Source of the DNA: Campylobacter concisus
GTDB lineage: Bacteria; Campylobacterota; Campylobacteria; Campylobacterales; Campylobacteraceae
Length of the DNA: 64,000 bases
Direction of reading: 5' to 3'
Assembly: GCF_002092855.1 (NCBI RefSeq)
Contig: NZ_LVLC01000012.1
Coordinates: 186,001 to 250,000 of the forward strand
Shown here: positions 57,814-64,000 of the stretch, piece after piece
Layout of the letters: every line of letters begins with the position of its first letter
Position numbering within the stretch: the stretch's first letter is position 1
Translations under genes and position numbers: made by a program
Notes under the pieces: model-generated
Told to the model about the DNA's origin: nothing
Database searches by the model: none
Seen by the model: the letters and a program-made list of their open reading frames with translations, nothing else

Positions 57814-58878
57814 TTAACGATGCGATTTTATGAGATAAATGGCGTATACAAAAAGTAAAATAACTGGCAAAACTATGCCGATTTCTGGCAAGATCACAGA
57901 AGTTTGTGCAAATTTTGCAAGAATAAAGAGCAGCCCCCAAACGACAAGAGTTATCACAACAAAGATAAAAGTCGAAAGTGCAAGATTAAAAAACCTGCCA
58001 GTTACAGGCAAATGATAGTAAAAAATGAGCAACAAAAATGGTGCAAAAAATGGTGCGATAGCAAGGTTGTAAAAAGCTGTTTTTGCGCTATCAAGGCCGA
58101 TGCCTTCATTCTTAAATGTCTTTATAAAATTTATCGCATCTGGGATATTAAATTTTGAGTTTTCAACACTAGCAGCGCTTTCAATACTCTTTGGCTTAAA
58201 GCCTTTTAATGCATCTAAGCTATCACTTTGTATTTTATTAAAACCAGCTTCACCAAGCTCTAAAATTTGCGGCAAAAGAGTTTGATTAACATCTTTTAAA
58301 ATCCACTCATTGTCTTTAAAATTAGCATGATTTGCAAATGTAGTTGAGAGTAAATTTGTGCCATTTATCTCAAAAATTCTAACATCATTTGCTATTTGAT
58401 TAACAGAATTTAGCTCTTTTATGTAGATAAATTTGCCTTCAAATTTTAAAAATGAATCATTTGTACTTTTTGAGAAAGCCGTATTTTTAGCGATACTTTT
58501 TTGATAGTCGTGTGCATAGGCAAATGGAGTAAAATTTAAGCCAACATAAAAAATAGTTACAAAAAGTGCAATAAAAAAAGGTGGAAAAATTAAGTTATTT
58601 TTACTAATGCCAAGCGCATAAAAACTGATTAGCTCGTTTGACCTGACCATATTTACATGTAAAATAATGAGTGCAAAAATAAGCGAAAGTGGCAAAACAT
58701 AACCAATAGCGCTAAGTGATGTAAGCCCAACATAAAGGAGCTGAAGGTTAGCAGATGGTGGCAGATCTTTTAAATTTGTAAGTAGATCAATGCCTACATA
58801 AAATAGTTCAAGTGCTAAAAATACGACAAGAAAAGATTTTATATAGACCCAGCCAACGTATCTGGCGTATAGTTTCAT
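57814..58878 (-). CDS. LPS export permease LptG/LptF family protein
   Basis: A 354-residue YjgP/YjgQ-family membrane protein with three hydrophobic segments at each end (WVYIKSFLVVFLALELFYVGI first) and a periplasmic beta-rich middle. MVRSNELISFYALGISKNN is the cytoplasmic coupling region typical of LptF/LptG. It forms the inner-membrane LptB2FG exporter. LptG is more likely than LptF by its position beside pth in epsilonproteobacteria as I recall, but the two are hard to separate. Confidence 0.85.
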   Translation of the reverse strand: MKLYARYVGWVYIKSFLVVFLALELFYVGIDLLTNLKDLPPSANLQLLYVGLTSLSAIGYVLPLSLIFALIILHVNMVRSNELISFYALGISKNNLIFPPFFIALFVTIFYVGLNFTPFAYAHDYQKSIAKNTAFSKSTNDSFLKFEGKFIYIKELNSVNQIANDVRIFEINGTNLLSTTFANHANFKDNEWILKDVNQTLLPQILELGEAGFNKIQSDSLDALKGFKPKSIESAASVENSKFNIPDAINFIKTFKNEGIGLDSAKTAFYNLAIAPFFAPFLLLIFYYHLPVTGRFFNLALSTFIFVVITLVVWGLLFILAKFAQTSVILPEIGIVLPVILLFVYAIYLIKSHR

Positions 58879-59423
58879 TTGATAAGACCTTTTTTTATCG
58901 TAAATTTTTGCGAAATTTCATTGATGTCACTCTTTAGTAGCTCGCAAACTGCATTTTTTGTGTAGGCTAAAATTTCATCTAAAGCCTTTTTCTCCTCATC
59001 ACTAAACTCTCCAAGAACAAAATTTTTAGCATCACCAAGGTGCCCAATGCCAACACGCACCCTTTCGTAGTCATTGCCTATTAGTCCATCGATCGATTTT
59101 ATGCCGTTATGGCCGCCGCTACTGCCGCCTTTTTTAAATTTAACTGCACCAAAACTAAGATCAAGGTCATCGTGTATTACGATTATTCTATCTGGTTTAT
59201 AAAAATCTTTGACCGCTTTTACACTTTGTCCTGAGAGGTTCATAAAAGTTGTAGGTTTTAGCAAGATAATGTCATTAAATTTAAAAACTTCGCCTTGGAA
59301 TTTGGCTGAGCTAACATCTTTGTAATTTGAGTCTTTTAGGAGATCTATAAGCATAAAGCCTATATTATGTCTAGTGTTTTCATATTTGGAGCCAGGATTT
59401 CCTAGCCCCGCTATTAGTGTCAC
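58875..59423 (-). CDS. pth: Peptidyl-tRNA hydrolase Pth
   Basis: A 182-residue enzyme that releases peptides from stalled peptidyl-tRNA. GLGNPGSKYENTRHNIGF is at residues 6-23 with the catalytic His19 and Asn10, and PTTFMNLSGQSV plus IVIHDDLDLSFG follow. It is placed directly after rplY, the usual arrangement, and overlaps the LptG-type gene by 4 nt. Confidence 0.96.
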   Translation of the reverse strand: MTLIAGLGNPGSKYENTRHNIGFMLIDLLKDSNYKDVSSAKFQGEVFKFNDIILLKPTTFMNLSGQSVKAVKDFYKPDRIIVIHDDLDLSFGAVKFKKGGSSGGHNGIKSIDGLIGNDYERVRVGIGHLGDAKNFVLGEFSDEEKKALDEILAYTKNAVCELLKSDINEISQKFTIKKGLIK

Positions 59424-59435
59424 AAAAGCCCTTTT

Positions 59436-59972
59436 TTATTTAGCTTTAATAACTCCAAGTACCGCAACACGGTCAGCGTCTACAATAGTAACGCCTTTAG
59501 GAGCTGTGATGTCACGAACCAAAATAGTATCGTCAATGTCAAGTTTGCTTACATCAACGTCAAATGAATTTGGTAAATTTTCAGCCGTGCATTTTACGCA
59601 AAGACGTCTTTTTGACTGGATCAAAACGCCCTTATTTTTAAGACCAATAGGTGTTCCAACTGGCTTAACTGGGATCATATATTTTGATAAAACGCCTGGA
59701 AGTGCTACTTTTAGATCTACGTGTTTAAGATCACTTGTAACAACATCTCTTTGGTAATCAACAATAACGACATTATAAACTTTTCCGCCTACTTTTACAT
59801 CAAAAGCAAGGCTCTCTTTTTTGCGTGCTTCTTTAATAAAGTCATTTACTTTAAAAGCAGCTGCAACATTCTCTAATCCCTTGCCATAAATGTTGGCGAT
59901 TAGATAACCATCTCTTCTCAAAGCCTTTGCAGACTTCTTACCGATACTCTCTCTAACGATTCCTTCTAACAT
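59436..59972 (-). CDS. rplY: Ribosomal protein L25/general stress protein Ctc
   Basis: A 178-residue two-domain L25 of the Ctc type. The start at 59972 ([16 protein letters not shown]) has AAAGGAAAACG in front; the upstream in-frame codons are leader. The N-terminal domain binds 5S rRNA ([22 protein letters not shown] strand), and the C-terminal domain ends [21 protein letters not shown]. It starts the rplY-pth-lptG unit. Confidence 0.92.
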   Translation of the reverse strand: MLEGIVRESIGKKSAKALRRDGYLIANIYGKGLENVAAAFKVNDFIKEARKKESLAFDVKVGGKVYNVVIVDYQRDVVTSDLKHVDLKVALPGVLSKYMIPVKPVGTPIGLKNKGVLIQSKRRLCVKCTAENLPNSFDVDVSKLDIDDTILVRDITAPKGVTIVDADRVAVLGVIKAK

Positions 59973-60003
59973 CGTTTTCCTTTCATAAAAAATAGGTGCT
60001 GAT

Positions 60004-60011
60004 TTTATCCA
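60004..60011 (-). promoter_or_regulatory. Candidate promoter -10 region of rplY (GATAAAAT)
   Basis: GATAAAAT on the minus strand about 35 nt before the rplY ATG in the 117-nt gap after tal. It is the best -10 candidate there; the -35 side is not recognisable. Confidence 0.35.
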
Positions 60012-60089
60012 ATGCTTTATAAATTTCACATAAAGCTTACTTAAGAATGGTCACTTTTGCTGTTTTTGTATTAGCTTAGGCTTCTTTGT

Positions 60090-61082
60090 CTAAAGTGATT
60101 TCATAATATCATCAAATGCTGATACAAACTGCTTTAAACCGTCGCTTAATAAATCTTTATAAACGACATTTATATCTATCTCATTATTTTTTATAATCTG
60201 AAAAAAGCTTGAGATATTTTCTTTACTAGGCACATTTTTTGCCTCTGCTTTTTCTTTTATAAATTCTTTTATCGTCTCTATTGGTGCTGTATTTATAGAA
60301 TTTTTATACATTAGCTCTCTAACGTAATAATCCCCTCTTAAACCACCACCTTTTACGCCTGTGCTTGCAAAAAGTGTTCTTACATTTTCTAGTCCAAAAT
60401 CTTCGATCAGGTGGTATATATTTGCAGCATTCATTATGCCAATTTGTCCCGTTGGCAAGCTCTTTGCAGCCATAACTTCATCAAGCTTTCTATCAAATCT
60501 ACTTACAAAAACGCTTATCACACCTTTTGGCATAGTAGTATCTATAAAGCGACTTGTATAAGCCTTACTACCCTCTTTAAAAGCTTCTAGGCAGTTTTTA
60601 GCCTGATCTGGTGAAAATATAAGCGTAGCATTTACACTAATTCCCCTTGCCATAAGCGCGCTCATCGCCTCATAGCCATCTTTTGTAGCTGGAATTTTTA
60701 TCATAACATTTGGCATTGATATTAGATTATGAAGCCTGATACCTTCTTCTATCGTTGCGACTGTATCGTCACTTAAATTTGGATCAACCTCAATGCTTAC
60801 AAAGCCATCATCGCCGTTTGCATAATTTCTTAACATTTTACATGCTGCAATTTTTATATCTTGAGTAGCCAAAATTTCATAAAGATCTTTTGGGTGGCGT
60901 TTATTGCTAGTTTCTATGATCTTTTTATAAGCAGGTGAAGCAAATGCTGTTTTAAAAATAGCCGGGTTACTTGTAGCGCCGTTTATAATATTATTTTCCA
61001 ATAAAGAGTTAAATTCGCTTTGTAAAAAATTTCTCTCTATAAAATCACACCAAAGAGAGAATTTAGCTTCGTTGTCATACAT
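60090..61082 (-). CDS. tal: Transaldolase Tal
   Basis: A 330-residue class I aldolase of the pentose phosphate pathway. The Schiff-base lysine lies in NVMIKIPATKDGYEA near residue 125, and the N-terminal NNIINGATSNPAIF matches the transaldolase substrate loop. It interconverts sedoheptulose-7-P and glyceraldehyde-3-P with erythrose-4-P and fructose-6-P. It sits 6 nt after serB, the same order as in C. jejuni as I recall it (cheA-cheW-serB-tal). Confidence 0.93.
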   Translation of the reverse strand: MYDNEAKFSLWCDFIERNFLQSEFNSLLENNIINGATSNPAIFKTAFASPAYKKIIETSNKRHPKDLYEILATQDIKIAACKMLRNYANGDDGFVSIEVDPNLSDDTVATIEEGIRLHNLISMPNVMIKIPATKDGYEAMSALMARGISVNATLIFSPDQAKNCLEAFKEGSKAYTSRFIDTTMPKGVISVFVSRFDRKLDEVMAAKSLPTGQIGIMNAANIYHLIEDFGLENVRTLFASTGVKGGGLRGDYYVRELMYKNSINTAPIETIKEFIKEKAEAKNVPSKENISSFFQIIKNNEIDINVVYKDLLSDGLKQFVSAFDDIMKSL

Positions 61083-61088
61083 TAATTT

Positions 61089-61715
61089 CTACCTTATAAA
61101 TTTTAAAATTTCACGCAAGTCTTTAACATCAACACAATGTGTCGCTTCTTTTTTTAAGATATCTTTTGCACAAAATGCAATGCTAAGGTCGCACTTTCTA
61201 AACATCGATATGTCATTGGCCCCGTCCCCAACACACATTATCTCGTCCTTGCCTAAATTTAATAGTCCACATAAGCGGTCAATCATATCTCCCTTTGAAC
61301 TACTAAACATCATTTCTCCGCCAACTTCGCCTGTTAAAATTCCATCTTTGTGGTGCAAAATATTTGCAAAATTTGCATCAAAATTAAGTTTTTTTTGCAT
61401 TACATCGGTTGCATTGTGAAATCCACCGCTAAAAACCACGACTTTGATACCTTTTTGCTTTAAAGCTTCTATTAGCTCGCCAGCTCCTGGCATTATGGGT
61501 AAATTTTTGCAAATTTCATTTACTTTTAAAAGTGGCAATCCTTTTAAAAATTTTACTCTTTTTGTAAGACTTTCAAAAAAATCAAGCTCACCGTTCATCG
61601 AACGCTTAGTTATATTAGCTACTTCTTCACTAGCATTATTAGCGGCGGCGAGAATATCTATCGTCTCGCCGTCCATTATTGTAGAGTCAAAGTCAAAAAC
61701 ACAAAGTTTTATCAA
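61089..61715 (-). CDS. serB: Phosphoserine phosphatase SerB
   Basis: A 208-residue HAD phosphatase. Motif I FDFDSTIMDGE gives the nucleophile D8 and acid D10, motif II VVFSGGFHN, and motif III-IV VGDGANDISMF the metal ligands. It converts phosphoserine to serine, the step after SerC. It lies 8 nt after cheW and is probably carried on the chemotaxis transcript. Confidence 0.95.
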   Translation of the reverse strand: MIKLCVFDFDSTIMDGETIDILAAANNASEEVANITKRSMNGELDFFESLTKRVKFLKGLPLLKVNEICKNLPIMPGAGELIEALKQKGIKVVVFSGGFHNATDVMQKKLNFDANFANILHHKDGILTGEVGGEMMFSSSKGDMIDRLCGLLNLGKDEIMCVGDGANDISMFRKCDLSIAFCAKDILKKEATHCVDVKDLREILKFIR

Positions 61716-61723
61716 GCTATACC

Positions 61724-62221
61724 CTAAAAATCACGTTTTAAAAGGCTTTCGACCTTTAAGATCGTAAGGATATTTTGATCACGCTTTCCGATACCATAAA
61801 TCATGCCTTTGTCTTTTACTAAAGTCTCTGGTGGCGGATCGATCCTGTTACGGTCTATTCTGATAGCCTCCGTCAAGCGGTCTATCACAAAGCCAGCAAT
61901 ATTATCCGCATCTTTCATAACGATATATCTTGTGCTTGGGCTTTGTTTTGTGACATTTAGTGAAAAACGCTTACGCAAATCAATAAGCGGAATAACATTT
62001 CCACGTAGGTTAAACACGCCAAGAACGTAATCAGGTACACTAGGAACACGTGTATATTCAATAGGTTTGATTATCTCTTGGATATTTAAAATAGGTATTG
62101 CGTACTCTTCCTCGCCAACAACAAATCCTACTAGCTGAACTATATCCTCATTATTTTTTAACTCAGGACCATTCATTTGCTGTTTTTGTTTACTTAAAAC
62201 TTGATTTAGTTTATTGTTCAT
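61724..62221 (-). CDS. cheW: Chemotaxis adaptor protein CheW
   Basis: A 165-residue CheW-fold protein (VQLVGFVVGEEEYAIPILNI and VLGVFNLRGNVIPLIDLRKRF are the two hallmark strands). It couples chemoreceptors to CheA in the signalling array. No receiver domain follows, so it is CheW and not CheV. It lies 9 nt after cheA. Confidence 0.95.
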   Translation of the reverse strand: MNNKLNQVLSKQKQQMNGPELKNNEDIVQLVGFVVGEEEYAIPILNIQEIIKPIEYTRVPSVPDYVLGVFNLRGNVIPLIDLRKRFSLNVTKQSPSTRYIVMKDADNIAGFVIDRLTEAIRIDRNRIDPPPETLVKDKGMIYGIGKRDQNILTILKVESLLKRDF

Positions 62222-62230
62222 CCCTTACCC

Positions 62231-64000
62231 CTAAGCTAATTTTATATTCTTTCTAACGACATTTTCTAAGTACTCGGCTGAATATGGTTTTGTAATATAC
62301 TCAGTCATTCCAACTTCTACGCCACGCAACCTATCTGTTTTTGACGTCCTTGATGTAACAGCAATAAGCGGTAAATTTCTATACTTAGAGTATTTTCTAA
62401 TTTCGCCAGCTAGTGTATATCCATCCATTCTTGGCATCTCAATATCTATCAAGATCGCATCAAAGGAGTGCTCTCCGGATTTTACGATATTTAATGCCTC
62501 AACACCATTTGTAGCTTCTATTATTGTTACCCCGGTTGGTTCAAGCGCTTTTTGCATGATAGTTCTATCCATTTTTGAGTCATCAACTATCAAGACTTTA
62601 TAATCGCTTGGTTTTTCCTTTGCTTTTGTGCTATCTTCTATTTCGGCTCTAATATCTACCTTGATATCTTTTGCCATCTCCATCATAGCACCAACATCGA
62701 TAATCAATGTCACACGGCCATCACCTCTAATAGTCGCACCAGCAATACCTGGGATATTTTGCAAATAATCACCCATTGATTTAATAACAATCTCTTCTTG
62801 CCCAACCAAAGTATCGACGATAATACCTAGTTTTGCTTCAGCAACACCGATTATTACGACATAAGTTTGATCTCCACCATCAAAAGCTTTTTCTACACCA
62901 AATACATCAGAGAGTCTAACAAGAGATAAGACTTCATCTCTTAGCCTTAGTACATTTTTGCCATCGATCGTGTAGATATCATCAATCGGCACACGAACAG
63001 TTTCAAGAACACTAGCAAGTGGAATAGCGTAAAATTCTTCTTGCGTTCCAACAAGTAGCGACTGAATAATCGCAAGTGTGAGTGGAATTTTAAGCTTCAT
63101 AACTGTGCCTTTTCCAACTTCACTTTCAATATCAATGATACCGTTTAGTTTTTCGATATTAGTCTTAACAACGTCCATACCAACACCACGACCAGATACG
63201 TTTGTAACCTTTGCCGCAGTTGAAAATCCTGGTCTAAAGATAAGTCCAAATGCCTCTTTTTCGCTCATCGCATCAGCTTCGCGCTCAGTGATGATGCCTT
63301 TTTCTATCGATTTAGATTTAAGCATGTCAGCATCTAAGCCTTTACCATCATCAACTATCTCAACAACGATATGATTGCCTTCATTGTAAGCTTTTAGCTG
63401 AACAAGGCCTTTTTCAGGCTTACCTGCGGCCTTTCTTGTCTCGGGATCCTCGATACCGTGATCGCATGAATTTCTGATGATGTGAACTAGTGGATCGCCG
63501 ATCTCTTCTACGATTGACTTATCAAGCTCAGTCTCTTCACCTGAAATTTCAAGATCGATTTGCTTACCAAGGTCGCGGCTAAGATCGCGTATCATACGTG
63601 GGAATTTATTAAAGACTTTTGCTATTGGAAGCATTCTTGTCTTCATAACGGCAAGCTGTATATCAGTCGTAACTAGACTTAGGCTTGAGACTACTTGATT
63701 TAGCTCTTCAAGGAATTTCTCACCCTCATATCTCTCTTCCACGTCATCATAAATTTTTAATAAGCGGTTTTTACCAAGAACAAGCTCACCGATTAGATTC
63801 ATCAAATGATCAAGTCTTTTTACTTCAACGCGTATAGTTTGTTCCTGTGCTACTGCACCACTGCTTGCTGCTGGGACCTTTTTATCTCCGTCTTTTTCCT
63901 TACTCTCTGCTTTTGCAGCTGGAGCTGAAGTACTACTTGCGGCTGGGGCTATCTCGCTAGGAGATTTTGGAGCTATACCTTTTGAAGCACGCCTTGCTTG
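62231..64000 (-). CDS. cheA: Chemotaxis histidine kinase CheA with C-terminal receiver (CheAY), C-terminal part
   Basis: 590 codons of a gene that continues past the right edge; the frame stays open to position 64000, so the ATG at 63805 is internal. Visible are an Ala/Ser/Lys-rich linker, the dimerisation domain (RLDHLMNLIGELVLGKNRL), ATPase boxes (IIRNSCDHGIEDPETR and GRGVGMDVVKTNIEKLNG), a CheW-like domain, and a receiver with VLIVDDSKMDR, LIDIEMPRMDG, VTSR and ITKPYS (all phosphorylation residues present). The phospho-accepting His of P1 lies outside. The fused receiver is typical of epsilonproteobacteria and probably acts as a phosphate sink or modulator. Confidence 0.95.
   Translation of the reverse strand, partial: QARRASKGIAPKSPSEIAPAASSTSAPAAKAESKEKDGDKKVPAASSGAVAQEQTIRVEVKRLDHLMNLIGELVLGKNRLLKIYDDVEERYEGEKFLEELNQVVSSLSLVTTDIQLAVMKTRMLPIAKVFNKFPRMIRDLSRDLGKQIDLEISGEETELDKSIVEEIGDPLVHIIRNSCDHGIEDPETRKAAGKPEKGLVQLKAYNEGNHIVVEIVDDGKGLDADMLKSKSIEKGIITEREADAMSEKEAFGLIFRPGFSTAAKVTNVSGRGVGMDVVKTNIEKLNGIIDIESEVGKGTVMKLKIPLTLAIIQSLLVGTQEEFYAIPLASVLETVRVPIDDIYTIDGKNVLRLRDEVLSLVRLSDVFGVEKAFDGGDQTYVVIIGVAEAKLGIIVDTLVGQEEIVIKSMGDYLQNIPGIAGATIRGDGRVTLIIDVGAMMEMAKDIKVDIRAEIEDSTKAKEKPSDYKVLIVDDSKMDRTIMQKALEPTGVTIIEATNGVEALNIVKSGEHSFDAILIDIEMPRMDGYTLAGEIRKYSKYRNLPLIAVTSRTSKTDRLRGVEVGMTEYITKPYSAEYLENVVRKNIKLA

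Noticed and set aside
63805..64000. A CheA start at the internal ATG 63805
   Set aside because: The frame is open to the window edge and the upstream residues form the usual low-complexity linker and dimerisation domain; P1 must lie outside.
1..64000. CRISPR arrays, tRNA and rRNA genes, transposons, prophage
   Set aside because: No regularly spaced repeats, cloverleaf-like segments, rRNA motifs, transposases or phage structural genes were seen.

Overview
The window is chromosomal DNA from an epsilonproteobacterium, most likely a Campylobacter of the concisus/curvus/showae type. The main support is gene order and family content: serB-tal next to cheA-cheW, a CheA with a fused C-terminal receiver domain, a DUF234-type protein directly in front of the flagellar kinase FlgS, PerR, a TrmB with a long N-terminal extension, and the dense AT-rich style with 1-8 nt gene overlaps. 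The species is inference. I see no rRNA, tRNA, insertion sequence, prophage or CRISPR array.

Layout. 1-5.3 kb (minus): rluD-like, an FN3 lipoprotein gene with a +1 frameshift, trmB, ftsE, ftsX and an EnvC-like M23 peptidase that runs off the left edge. 5.3-6.4 kb (plus): rodA. 6.4-10.5 kb (minus): two paralogous class V aminotransferases enclosing thiD and thiE. 10.5-13 kb (plus): DUF234-like nuclease-fold protein, flgS, nicotinamidase-like hydrolase. 13-17.4 kb (minus): DUF6882 protein and dnaE. 17.7-28.1 kb (minus): usp, pnp, a phosphoribosyltransferase, lptD, an RDD protein, purD, a 6S RNA, hemD, a Bcr/CflA transporter and a cupin protein behind a Fur-like box. 28.2-31.2 kb (minus): a two-gene Hachiman anti-phage system (hamA-hamB), visibly AT-richer than its flanks. 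31.2-34.4 kb (minus): guaA, a NhaD-type antiporter and an unlisted 55-residue lipoprotein. 34.4-40.3 kb (plus): DUF721-like protein, uvrC and a two-gene degenerate phosphorelay. 40.3-64 kb (mostly minus): trpE-like gene, a TauE/SafE permease (plus), a methyltransferase, serC, xseA, ubiE, CYTH-CHAD protein, perR, dxs, fliH-fliG-fliF, hisC, pheA, lysA, lptG, pth, rplY, tal, serB, cheW and cheA (off the right edge).

Most genes are housekeeping (cell division, envelope assembly, amino acid, purine, thiamine and isoprenoid synthesis, replication and repair, RNA turnover) with three motility and chemotaxis blocks: flgS, fliHGF and cheAW. The accessory element is Hachiman. The less ordinary observations are: (i) a stop codon in the FN3 lipoprotein gene with the layout of the prfB programmed +1 frameshift site, (ii) a kinase-like pair downstream of uvrC whose phosphorylation residues look lost, (iii) the duplicated aminotransferases around thiDE, and (iv) the small lipoprotein gene that overlaps the start of its divergent neighbour.
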